A stretch of DNA of 50,271 nt, from assembly GCF_001435995.1 (NCBI RefSeq), contig NZ_AYYQ01000005.1, forward strand, positions 1 through 50,271. The letters are read 5' to 3'. The position numbers and the translations under genes were made by a program. The notes under the pieces were generated by a model. The model was not told the DNA's origin. It ran no database searches and saw only the letters and a program-made list of their open reading frames with translations. Below are positions 39,476-47,811 of the stretch, in pieces. Numbering within the stretch: the first letter of the stretch is position 1; every line of letters starts with the position of its first letter. The stretch is from Apilactobacillus ozensis DSM 23829 = JCM 17196. GTDB taxonomy: Bacteria > Bacillota > Bacilli > Lactobacillales > Lactobacillaceae.

Positions 39476-41521
39476 TTATTCTAGTAAAGAACCGTTTTCG
39501 AATTGTTCGCCAACTGTAACTAATTCTACATTGCCATCATCATGTTCCACAGATAATAACATACCTTGACTAACTTCGCCACGCATTTTTCTAGGCTTCA
39601 AGTTAGCTACGGCAATTACTTTTTTGCCAACTAATTTTTCGTAATCAGGGTACCACTTAGCAATTCCTGACAAGATTTGTCGGCCTTCGCTAGTTCCATC
39701 ATCTAAACTAAATTTTAGTAGTTTATCAGCGTTTTTCACTTTTTCAACTGCTTTAATTTGAACAACTCGTAAAGCTACTTTTTCAAAAGCGTCAAAGCGA
39801 ATTTCTTTGCTGTCATCTTTAGACTCTTTCGATGCTTGTTTAGCAGCTTCAAATTGCTTTTTAGCAGCAGCTTCCTTAGCAGCACGACCTTTTTGCTTAT
39901 CAGATTTTTGCATTTTATTCTTAATATATGCAACTTCTTCATCATGGTCTAAACGAGGGAAAATTGGAGTTCCCTTAGCTGCAACCTTACTACCACTTGG
40001 TAATTCAGCAATGTTTAAGTTAGTTAAATCAAACTTACTATCATCTAAACCTAATTGATTAAAGATTTCATGTGGTGTCTCAGTCATAATTGGACTAATT
40101 AGCAATGAAATCAATCTTAAACTAGCTGCCAAGTGCGACATAACTGAAGATAATTGTTCTTTGTCAGCTTTTTCGTCACTTTTAGCTAAAACCCAAGGAG
40201 TAGTTTGGTCAATGTATTTGTTACTTTGTGATACTAACTTCCAAATACTGGATAATGCATCCGCAAAATAAGTCTTATTCATATCTTCGTTATATGCTTC
40301 GACTACTTGTTGGGCAACCTGTTCAAGTTCCTTATCTGCATCACACATTGGTGCCTTATATTCGGGAACTACCCCATTTTCGTACTTGTTAATCATGGCA
40401 ACCGTACGATTTAACAAATTACCTAAGTCATTAGCTAAATCATAATTTACACGGTCAACAAAATCTTCTGGCGTAAACATGCCGTCATTACCAAATGGAA
40501 CTGCTCTTAAAAGATAGTATCTAACTGAGTCTAAGCCATAACGTTCAGCTAAAACATCGGGATAAATAACGTTACCCTTAGATTTAGACATCTTACCGTC
40601 TTTCATAGTTAACCAACCATGTCCAACAATATGTTTAGGTAATGGTAAACCTAACGCATGTAAAATAATTGGCCAGTAAATAGTATGGAAACGTACAATT
40701 TCTTTCCCTACCATTTGTACGTCAGCTGGCCAGAATTTATTAAATAAATCTTCATTATCACTACCATAGCCTAATGCAGTAATATAGTTAGTCAAGGCAT
40801 CAATCCAAACATATACAACATGTTTAGGATCAGACTTAACCGGCACACCCCAAGTAAATGAAGTTCTAGATACTGCTAAGTCTTCTAGTCCTGGCTTAAT
40901 GAAATTATTAATCATTTCATTCATTCTGGATTCTGGTTGAATGAAGTCTGGATGTGCTTTGTAGTAGTCTAGTAGCCAGTCAGCATATTTACTCATCTTA
41001 AAGAAGTAAGATTTTTCATTAACTAGTTGCACTTCGTGACCACTAGGAGCTTTACCACCAACAACTTTACCACTATCATCACGATAAACTTCAGCTAGTT
41101 GTGATTCAGTAAAGTATTCTTCATCAGAAACCGAGTACCATCCTGAATACTCACCCAGATAAATGTCACCTTGGTCTAATAACTTTTGAAAAATCTTTTG
41201 AACTGCTTTTTCATGATATTCATCAGTCGTACGAATGAATTTATCATTTGTAATATCCAAAGTTTTCCATAATTTTTTAATTTGGTCTGCCATGTCATCA
41301 ACATACTTTTTAGGAGACATGTTTAATTTTTCTGCTTTTTGTTCAATTTTCAAGCCATGTTCATCAGTACCAGTTAAGAAGAACACATCATAACCATTTG
41401 AGCGTTTAAAACGAGCTAACGCATCACAAGCAATCGTTGTGTACGAATTACCAATGTGTAAACGTCCAGATGGATAGTAAATTGGAGTTGTAACATAAAA
41501 TGTTTTATTATTATCTGCCAT
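39476..41521 (-). CDS. metG: methionyl-tRNA synthetase
   Basis: MetG charges tRNA-Met. The 681-residue protein is a class I synthetase with the HIGH-like HIGN at about 22-25 and KMSKS near residue 309. An alpha-helical anticodon domain follows, then a lysine- and alanine-rich linker, and finally a C-terminal EMAP-like tRNA-binding domain (about 575-681). No cysteine-rich zinc knuckle is seen in the insert region ([13 protein letters not shown]), as in many Firmicutes. An extended -10 TGATATAAT at 41568-41560 is a likely promoter. Confidence 0.96.
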   Translation of the reverse strand: MADNNKTFYVTTPIYYPSGRLHIGNSYTTIACDALARFKRSNGYDVFFLTGTDEHGLKIEQKAEKLNMSPKKYVDDMADQIKKLWKTLDITNDKFIRTTDEYHEKAVQKIFQKLLDQGDIYLGEYSGWYSVSDEEYFTESQLAEVYRDDSGKVVGGKAPSGHEVQLVNEKSYFFKMSKYADWLLDYYKAHPDFIQPESRMNEMINNFIKPGLEDLAVSRTSFTWGVPVKSDPKHVVYVWIDALTNYITALGYGSDNEDLFNKFWPADVQMVGKEIVRFHTIYWPIILHALGLPLPKHIVGHGWLTMKDGKMSKSKGNVIYPDVLAERYGLDSVRYYLLRAVPFGNDGMFTPEDFVDRVNYDLANDLGNLLNRTVAMINKYENGVVPEYKAPMCDADKELEQVAQQVVEAYNEDMNKTYFADALSSIWKLVSQSNKYIDQTTPWVLAKSDEKADKEQLSSVMSHLAASLRLISLLISPIMTETPHEIFNQLGLDDSKFDLTNLNIAELPSGSKVAAKGTPIFPRLDHDEEVAYIKNKMQKSDKQKGRAAKEAAAKKQFEAAKQASKESKDDSKEIRFDAFEKVALRVVQIKAVEKVKNADKLLKFSLDDGTSEGRQILSGIAKWYPDYEKLVGKKVIAVANLKPRKMRGEVSQGMLLSVEHDDGNVELVTVGEQFENGSLLE

Positions 41522-41593
41522 TTATATCATCCTTAATCTGTTTAAAAATTATTGTAACAATTATATCATATTTGTTTAGCTTGATTTTAATTA

Positions 41594-42439
41594 TCAAAAC
41601 AAGCTTAGTTGCCTATCTGATAAGCCTTTAAAATGTAGGTTCAAAATATCAATTAACTTTAAAGCATTCGGAGCAGCATCTTTACCAGAATTATTATTAA
41701 AAATAATACATACTTCTTTTGATTTTTTATCTAGTTTATCAATAATTTTAGCTAAATTAGATAGTTCTTCATCCGAATATCGATATAAAGTACGTTCTTT
41801 ACGCCAGTTCTTACTGCGATTATTCCATCCCTGATTATTACGACCATGCAGTCTAATCATCGTTAAATTAGAATTAGTTATTACTGGATAAAATGGTACT
41901 CCTGTGTTAAGACTATGCGGTTCATCAACTATCACTTCAGTAAAATTTAGCTGCCGCAAAGTTTTAGTCGTAATTAAACGATTGTTTTTATGGTACCAAC
42001 TACTGTTTCTAAATTCGACAGTAATTGGTAAATGCGGCATTAGTTTTCTAATATCAAACAAGTAATCCAAATTTTCACGATTAAGATTAAAAAACGGTGG
42101 AAATTGAAATAAGATAGTTTTTAATTTATTTGAGCTTATTAATGGTTCAATTGAATGAACAAAATTATCAAAAGTTGAGTGTCTCGCTAAAGTACTAATC
42201 TCATGAGAGCCTCTTAAATCGTGTTTAGTCATAAACTGATTCGCTTTAATAATAAATTGAAAACTACTCGGAACTTTTTTGACCCAGTCGATAACTACAG
42301 ATACTCGTGGAACCCCATAAAATGAATTATCAATTTCTACCGTGGGAAAATAAGCTGCATAGGCATTTAAACTAACCGGCATGTTACCATCGTTTAAAAT
42401 AGGATGCTCACTCCAAGTGGTTAAACCTATCGTAATCAA
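41594..42439 (-). CDS. DUF72 family protein (YecE-like)
   Basis: A 281-residue cytosolic protein of the DUF72 TIM-barrel family, also called YecE. It has the typical Tyr-rich N-terminal pattern (AYAAYFPTVEIDNSFYGVP) and LFQFPPFF, TVEFRNSSWY and IRLHGRN. The function is unknown; the fold suggests an enzyme or sugar-related binding. The start is TTG, with GGAGATG about eight bases upstream. It lies 16 bases after the sirtuin gene. A hairpin without a good T-tract overlaps its stop codon. Confidence 0.88.
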   Translation of the reverse strand: MITIGLTTWSEHPILNDGNMPVSLNAYAAYFPTVEIDNSFYGVPRVSVVIDWVKKVPSSFQFIIKANQFMTKHDLRGSHEISTLARHSTFDNFVHSIEPLISSNKLKTILFQFPPFFNLNRENLDYLFDIRKLMPHLPITVEFRNSSWYHKNNRLITTKTLRQLNFTEVIVDEPHSLNTGVPFYPVITNSNLTMIRLHGRNNQGWNNRSKNWRKERTLYRYSDEELSNLAKIIDKLDKKSKEVCIIFNNNSGKDAAPNALKLIDILNLHFKGLSDRQLSLF

Positions 42440-42454
42440 AATAGCATCTCCAAA

Positions 42455-43165
42455 TTAATTGATTTTTAACTGCTTAAAGAATTCAGAAGCGTCCGTTTGC
42501 AGCATCATAAATGGAAAAGCAAAGTTTAACTTTTCCTTATTAATTGCAATTACTTGGGCTTGTGGATTACGGTAATCTAGTAATCCAGCAAATGGATACA
42601 CCCGCATTGAAGTTCCAACAATTACTATTAAATCGCTATTTTCCATTAACTTGACACTATGCATAATGTTTTGTTCATTTAAACCTTCATCATACAAAAC
42701 AATGTCTGGACGCAATATTCCACCGCAATTTTCGTGCAATGGATTCTTTAAATATGCTTGCCAATTAACACTTTGATGGCATCGATCACATGAAACGTTA
42801 TATAGATTACCGTGAAACTCAATCAAATTTTGGGCACCAGCAACTTTATATAAATTATCTACATTTTGCGTAATAATTGAGGCTTTGCCCTTTTGAGTTA
42901 AGGCCGCTTGCTTATCATGAATTATATTTGGTTTAGCATCTGGAAAATACATATTTGTTTTCACAAAGTCGTAAAAAGTATCCGGTTCATTAACTAAACA
43001 AGCGTGACTTAAATAATATTCCGCCGGTTTGCCTTTTTCAGATGACGAATATAACCCGTTTTTAGAACGATAATCGGGAATCCCTGAAGGCGTCGAAACG
43101 CCGGCACCAGTTAAAAACACAATATGTTGTGCATTATCAAAAATCGATTGAATTTCACTATCCAT
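42455..43165 (-). CDS. Sir2-family NAD-dependent protein deacylase
   Basis: A sirtuin of about 236 residues. It shows GAGVSTPSGIPDYRS (about 19-33), the TQNVDNLY active-site region, the catalytic histidine in EFHGNLY and GTSMRVYPFAGL. It should remove acetyl or longer acyl groups from lysines using NAD+. Of the usual four zinc cysteines only three are evident: two in SCDRC and one in ENCGG. I start at ATG 43165, preceded by AGGAGG nine bases upstream. It follows the IpaB/EvcA-like gene with a short gap, so co-transcription with mvaA is likely. Confidence 0.9.
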   Translation of the reverse strand: MDSEIQSIFDNAQHIVFLTGAGVSTPSGIPDYRSKNGLYSSSEKGKPAEYYLSHACLVNEPDTFYDFVKTNMYFPDAKPNIIHDKQAALTQKGKASIITQNVDNLYKVAGAQNLIEFHGNLYNVSCDRCHQSVNWQAYLKNPLHENCGGILRPDIVLYDEGLNEQNIMHSVKLMENSDLIVIVGTSMRVYPFAGLLDYRNPQAQVIAINKEKLNFAFPFMMLQTDASEFFKQLKIN

Positions 43166-43189
43166 ATAAACATTCCTCCTAAACATTAT

Positions 43190-44152
43190 TTATTTTCTAA
43201 TAATATAAGGCATTTGTAAGTCTTCAAATAGTTCTTTTACACTTTTATCATATATTTTTTTAAAGTAAGCTGGGCTATCTTCCATACCAGTTGGGGCAGG
43301 AATAACAAATGAGTTTTGGTTATCCGTCTTATTAAATCCTACATATGCACGACGCTGAGTTTTCATTTCATGCAAGTCTGAATGGAATATTTCAAATAAT
43401 TGATTAACTTTCAAACCTAATTGACGTTCAGATAAAACGCTTGAAACAGTAGTAAAGTCATTGTTATGCAGTGCAGGTAGTCCCCATGCTTTTAATTGTT
43501 CATCAAAAGCTCTAAATAATTTAACAACGTTTCTACGTAATCCAAATGGTGAATCAGTAGGCTTTTCTGTAATCATTTTATAAATTTCATCAGCAGCCTT
43601 AAGTGAAACTGGATAGTCTTTTTCTAAAACTTTACGCACTTTTTCGTCAAATTTATCGCCATAGAATACATGCGCATCAATTAAAGTTAATAGGCGCAAC
43701 TCCATCTCATTGTCTAATTTTTCTGGCTCTGGTCTAATTGTATTTTGGATACCCTTTAAGTACATATCCTCAATGTTATCGTCAATTAAGCCATGCTTTC
43801 GTTGTTCTGATACCACTACAATATGTGAGACAATATCAAATAATTCAGTCCCCATAATTTGGAGCTGTTCATCGAGTTTTTCATCCCCTGAGGTCAAACT
43901 AAAGAAAATTTGTGGAAAACCTCTTAATGTCATTAATACGTGTAATAGCTCATGTGAAGCGGTGTAATTAGGTGCTGATAAGTCAGAAACTTGAATGTAG
44001 ATATTTTCACCATCTTGAACTACTTGAGCTTGATCATGACGAACATAACCAGCTTGTAATTGTCCAACGAATTGAACCGTTACCTTACCTGGAAAGAATC
44101 TATTTACGACATTAATTAAACTTTGTGTATCTTGATTTAAATCAATATTCAT
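43190..44152 (-). CDS. IpaB/EvcA family protein with HELLH motif
   Basis: A 320-residue protein resembling lactobacillar proteins annotated as IpaB/EvcA family, a name without functional support. It has no membrane segment or signal. A notable motif is SHELLH (about residues 66-71), the HExxH of zinc metalloproteases, followed by an acidic stretch and EQRKHGLIDD. An IQVSDLSAP segment precedes it. It may be a cytosolic metallopeptidase; that is inference. The ribosome site AAGGTG lies in the end of mvaA, only three bases separate the two genes, and a sirtuin gene follows. Confidence 0.7.
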   Translation of the reverse strand: MNIDLNQDTQSLINVVNRFFPGKVTVQFVGQLQAGYVRHDQAQVVQDGENIYIQVSDLSAPNYTASHELLHVLMTLRGFPQIFFSLTSGDEKLDEQLQIMGTELFDIVSHIVVVSEQRKHGLIDDNIEDMYLKGIQNTIRPEPEKLDNEMELRLLTLIDAHVFYGDKFDEKVRKVLEKDYPVSLKAADEIYKMITEKPTDSPFGLRRNVVKLFRAFDEQLKAWGLPALHNNDFTTVSSVLSERQLGLKVNQLFEIFHSDLHEMKTQRRAYVGFNKTDNQNSFVIPAPTGMEDSPAYFKKIYDKSVKELFEDLQMPYIIRK

Positions 44153-44155
44153 TTA

Positions 44156-45406
44156 TTATTCACCTTCATTAATTTTTTGTATTATATGTTTTGCATCGTT
44201 AATATTTGGATGTTGCATTTTTCTTAATTTATTAACAACCATACTAACTTGATTAGCTTTTGCACCAGCAGTCATTGCTAGTGACTTTAATTGTAAATGC
44301 ATATGACCTTTTTGAATTCCTTCAGTTACCAAAGCCTTTAAAGCTGCCAAATTCTGTGCTAAACCCACACTAGCAGTAACTGACATTAATTCTTTGGCTG
44401 AAGTTATTTGCGATATTTTATGGTTGAGTTTTACTTTTGAAAATACTTTAGTAACTCCTCCAACATAACCTAATGCTAGTGGAAGCGTCATTGTCCCAAT
44501 TAGTTTTTTTCGTTCGTTGTCTACCATCCAACGACTTAATCCCCGATATTGACCGTCTTTAGCAGCATAAGCATGCACCGAACTTTCCACAGCTCGCCAA
44601 TCATTTCCCATCGCAATCGTTACTGCATCAATTCCGTTCATGATTCCTTTATTGTGGGTAGTAGCACGATATTGATCAATTTGAGCAATGTGACTCGCTT
44701 CGACTATTTTTTCGGCTATTGCAGCACCGTTGGTTTTAGATAAATAGTTGAAACTAACGACACCGTTAACTGTAACTAAACTGTCTGTCGCATAATTAGA
44801 TAGAATACTCATCAAAATATCATCACCATAGCGGTTTCTTAAAAAACTAGCTACTGCTTCTAACATCGTATTCATAATGTTAGCACCCATTGCTTCACCC
44901 ACATCAACCGATAGGTCTATTGAACAATAGTTATCATCTAAACGACGAATATTTAATTTTTTAGCCCCACCGCCATATTTAATAATTGAGGGATGCGCGG
45001 CATTAGCTATCTTTATAATGTCTACGACATGATTATTAACGTAACCGTATAATAAATTATAATTATCAGTTTTTATAATTATTTGACCAGTTAACATTCG
45101 ATTAGGCACAATTGATTCAATCCCATCACCCGAACTCAAAAGATTAGCCCCGTTACTAGCTGCCGCAATCACAGATGGTTCTTCAGTAACCATTGGGACT
45201 ACATATTGTTTACCGTCAATTTTTAAATTAACGCAAATTCCCTCTGGTAATGAATAATCTGTTAGATAATTTTCAATTAAGTTATTATTTAACTCACTAA
45301 AATCAACATTATCTTGCGCGTAAGTAATATCAATGTTGGAAAACTTACTTATCAAATCTAATCTATCATTGTAACTTTTCATATAAAAATGTCTAAATTC
45401 TTGCAT
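44156..45406 (-). CDS. mvaA: hydroxymethylglutaryl-CoA reductase (class II)
   Basis: The enzyme reduces HMG-CoA to mevalonate, feeding the mevalonate isoprenoid pathway that supplies undecaprenyl phosphate. The roughly 416-residue product has class II features: SDGDGI-like NLLSSGDGIE, VDVGEAMGANIMNTM, the catalytic lysine region HNKGIMNGIDAV, and GTMTLPLALG. I put the start at the ATG at 45406, after GGGGTG; the frame is open upstream and another ATG lies at 45382, so the N-terminus is uncertain by a few residues. It is followed by the IpaB/EvcA and sirtuin genes. Confidence 0.93.
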   Translation of the reverse strand: MQEFRHFYMKSYNDRLDLISKFSNIDITYAQDNVDFSELNNNLIENYLTDYSLPEGICVNLKIDGKQYVVPMVTEEPSVIAAASNGANLLSSGDGIESIVPNRMLTGQIIIKTDNYNLLYGYVNNHVVDIIKIANAAHPSIIKYGGGAKKLNIRRLDDNYCSIDLSVDVGEAMGANIMNTMLEAVASFLRNRYGDDILMSILSNYATDSLVTVNGVVSFNYLSKTNGAAIAEKIVEASHIAQIDQYRATTHNKGIMNGIDAVTIAMGNDWRAVESSVHAYAAKDGQYRGLSRWMVDNERKKLIGTMTLPLALGYVGGVTKVFSKVKLNHKISQITSAKELMSVTASVGLAQNLAALKALVTEGIQKGHMHLQLKSLAMTAGAKANQVSMVVNKLRKMQHPNINDAKHIIQKINEGE

Positions 45407-45473
45407 ACGCCAAACGCACCCCATCACATACTTAATATAGGCTAATAATAACATTTATATGTTAATAATACTT

Positions 45474-45508
45474 AAAAAGACTTTTAATTCAAATTGAACT
45501 AAAAGCCT
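45474..45508 (-). terminator. ppx terminator
   Basis: A stem of about 15 bp with two mismatches, AGACTTTTAATTCAA with TTGAACTAAAAGCCT, just after the stop of the phosphatase gene, followed by T's on the minus strand. Confidence 0.8.
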
Positions 45509-45511
45509 AAT

Positions 45512-46444
45512 TTAGTTGTGTTTATAATACTTATTAACATATTCGTTAATTAAACCTTCTCGCACTCCACCATCTGAAAATACAATTCTTCTAGAATCTA
45601 ATTCATCAATTAAGGTTATTAACGGCAGTAATCCACCAACTATAATATCAGCTTTATCTTTTTCTATTCCTGGTACAGATTGCCTGCTATGATAGTCTCT
45701 ACTTAAAAGATTTTCATAGGTCGTAAAAATCTGATGTTGGTTAAGATGATAACCATTTAAATTATCATTATAACCAAAATGTTGACGATAACGATTTACT
45801 CTAGCTAAAGTTCTAGCCGCTCCACCTAAAACTACTAACTGATAATGACTAGCTTTTTGTAGCCACGGAACTTGATGAAAAACCCTTTTCAAAAAACGTT
45901 GTGCACTGAATAAATCTGCTGCTGAAGGCATTTCATTTAAATGAAATCGTTCAGAGATATTAACCGCTCCAATGGGCAAACTAATTAGATTTTTACGTTT
46001 TTTACTACGTACTCTGACTAGTTCAATACTAGCTCCACCAATATCAACTAATAAGTAATCATTCATCTTTACACGATTGATAACACCTAAATAGTCATAA
46101 TAAGCTTCTTCATTACCAGATAAAACTCTAATTTTTAAGCCAAGCTGTTTTTCCACTTTATTTAAAAATATTTTTTGATTACGTGCCTGTCTAACAGCTG
46201 CTGTGGCTATCGACAAAACTGTAATATTTTTCATTCTTTTATATACATTTTTAAATGAATGAAGAGCTTGAATGGTTCTATTAATTGCGGCAGGCTTCAA
46301 AATTTTACCAGATCCCATATTTTCGGAAAGACGACTATCACTTTTCATCCGCTTTATTTCCTGATAGTATCCATATCTATTAATTTGATAAATAGACATC
46401 CTTACGGAATTGGAACCTACATCCACAACTACTAATTTATCCAT
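45512..46444 (-). CDS. ppx: Ppx/GppA family phosphatase
   Basis: An actin-fold hydrolase of about 310 residues that degrades polyphosphate or pppGpp. It shows the phosphate-binding VVDVGSNSVRMSIY at the start, the SGNEEAYYDYLG segment near 120, LLVDIGGASIELV, and GGAAR. I start at ATG 46444 after AGAGGGGGA. It is shorter than E. coli Ppx because it lacks the C-terminal HD-like domain, as usual for the short Ppx forms. It lies 27 bases after trpS, so it is probably in the trpS transcript. Confidence 0.88.
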   Translation of the reverse strand: MDKLVVVDVGSNSVRMSIYQINRYGYYQEIKRMKSDSRLSENMGSGKILKPAAINRTIQALHSFKNVYKRMKNITVLSIATAAVRQARNQKIFLNKVEKQLGLKIRVLSGNEEAYYDYLGVINRVKMNDYLLVDIGGASIELVRVRSKKRKNLISLPIGAVNISERFHLNEMPSAADLFSAQRFLKRVFHQVPWLQKASHYQLVVLGGAARTLARVNRYRQHFGYNDNLNGYHLNQHQIFTTYENLLSRDYHSRQSVPGIEKDKADIIVGGLLPLITLIDELDSRRIVFSDGGVREGLINEYVNKYYKHN

Positions 46445-46471
46445 CCAATCCCCCTCTCTAACCACTAAAAA

Positions 46472-47491
46472 TTAGTTAAAATAGTTAATTCCAATTGCGT
46501 CTCTAACTTCTTGAAGTGTTTTATTAGCTACAAGATTAGCTTTGGCACTACCTTGTTTTAAAATTTCATAGACAGCTGCTTCATCTTTAGCATACTCTTC
46601 ACGAAGTTCTCTAATAGGTTTCAAGTGAGCTTGAAGCACTTCATTTAAGTACTTCTTAATTTTGACATCACCTAAGCCACCATGACGATATTGAGCCTTT
46701 AGATCACTAACTTTATCCTTATCTTCCGCAAAAATATCAAGGTAAGTAAAAACTGTATTGCCTTCAACTTTACCAGGATCTTCAATATGAATATGATTGG
46801 GGTCAGTATACATGGACATTACTTTTTGTCTAATTTTATCTTCGTCATCAGACAGGTAAATGGCATTATTCAAAGACTTACTCATTTTAGCATTACCATC
46901 TAACCCTGGGATACGACCCATCCCCTTAGGTGGGAAATAACCTTCTGGCTCTACTAAGATATCTTTACCATATATTCCATTAACGCTTCTAACAATTTCA
47001 CGAGTTTGTTCCAACATTGGTTCTTGGTCTTCACCAACCGGAATTGTATCGGCTTTAAAAGCTGTAATATCAGCTGCTTGACTTACTGGATAAATAAAGA
47101 AACCAGCAGGCACACTTTGACCAAATTTCTTTTGTTGAATTTCATTTTTAACGGTTGGATTTCTACCCAAACGTGAAACGCTTACTAAATTTAAATAATG
47201 CATCGTAAGCTCATTTAGTGCTGGAATTTGTGATTGAACTAAAATAGTAGATTTTTTAGGATCAATACCTACTGCTAAATAATCCAATGCCACTTGAATT
47301 AAACTATGTCTAATTTTTTCAGGATCACGAGCATTATCAGTTAGCGCTTGCATATCAGCAATCATAATGTAAGTATCATAATTTCCAGAATTTTGTAATT
47401 GCACTCTGTTTCTTAATGAACCTACATAATGTCCGATGTGTAACTTGCCAGTTGGACGATCACCTGTTAAAATAACTTTTCTGTCTGTCAT
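46472..47491 (-). CDS. trpS: tryptophanyl-tRNA synthetase
   Basis: TrpS charges tRNA-Trp. The 339-residue class I enzyme has [12 protein letters not shown] near residues 9-20 and AKMSKS near 200. The frame is open 25 codons upstream into the T-box terminator, but ATG 47491, with AAAGGA nine bases away, gives the family's normal N-terminus. A T-box leader with its own consensus promoter lies upstream, so expression should rise when tRNA-Trp is uncharged. Confidence 0.96.
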   Translation of the reverse strand: MTDRKVILTGDRPTGKLHIGHYVGSLRNRVQLQNSGNYDTYIMIADMQALTDNARDPEKIRHSLIQVALDYLAVGIDPKKSTILVQSQIPALNELTMHYLNLVSVSRLGRNPTVKNEIQQKKFGQSVPAGFFIYPVSQAADITAFKADTIPVGEDQEPMLEQTREIVRSVNGIYGKDILVEPEGYFPPKGMGRIPGLDGNAKMSKSLNNAIYLSDDEDKIRQKVMSMYTDPNHIHIEDPGKVEGNTVFTYLDIFAEDKDKVSDLKAQYRHGGLGDVKIKKYLNEVLQAHLKPIRELREEYAKDEAAVYEILKQGSAKANLVANKTLQEVRDAIGINYFN

Positions 47492-47514
47492 ATATATCAT
47501 CCTTTCATAAAAAG

Positions 47515-47700
47515 AAAAACGCCCTATGGAAATAAAACCAATAGGACGTTTAAAACGCGGTACCACCTAAATTGCAAAATATATTTTGCCACTTTCGTGA
47601 TAAGGGAACTACCCTTTTAATAATCTCCAATTCATGTTGCCAGATTATTTTTCAGCTATCAATAATCTCTCTGTTCGATTGGCTTCACTACTACATAATC
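47515..47700 (-). promoter_or_regulatory. T-box riboswitch controlling trpS
   Basis: This 186-base leader has the diagnostic T-box AGGTGGTACCGCG (47568-47556) and a terminator with the stem ACGTCCTAT/ATAGGGCGT followed by T's (47549-47515). Upstream is a stem I distal hairpin GATTATT...AATAATC preceded by AGAGA. The specifier is probably UGG at 47629-47627 in AATTGGAGA, matching Trp and the downstream gene. Compact helices, including AAGGG/CCCTT, separate stem I from the T-box. Uncharged tRNA-Trp should stabilise the antiterminator. Confidence 0.93.
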
Positions 47701-47706
47701 ATTTAC

Positions 47707-47735
47707 ATTTTACTGGATTTGATTATTGATGTCAA
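47707..47735 (-). promoter_or_regulatory. trpS promoter
   Basis: Minus-strand TTGACA (47735-47730), exactly 17 bases, then TAAAAT (47712-47707). It is placed a few bases before the T-box leader and is divergent from the helD promoter. Confidence 0.85.
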
Positions 47736-47746
47736 AGCAATAATTA

Positions 47747-47775
47747 TTGACATATCAAGTTTTAATAACTACAAT
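47747..47775 (+). promoter_or_regulatory. helD promoter
   Basis: TTGACA (47747-47752), 17 bases, TACAAT (47770-47775). It lies 36 bases before the helD ATG and only 11 bases from the divergent trpS -35 box. Confidence 0.85.
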
Positions 47776-47811
47776 AATTTGTCGAATTTAATAAATCAAT
47801 GGAGGTATTAG

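Noticed and set aside
41577-41606. Hairpin overlapping the end of the DUF72 gene
   Set aside because: The stem is fair but interrupted, and no T-tract follows on either strand, so I do not call it a terminator.
47572-47811. Plus-strand open frame of 79 codons before helD
   Set aside because: It runs through the T-box leader and both promoters and its codons encode no recognisable protein.
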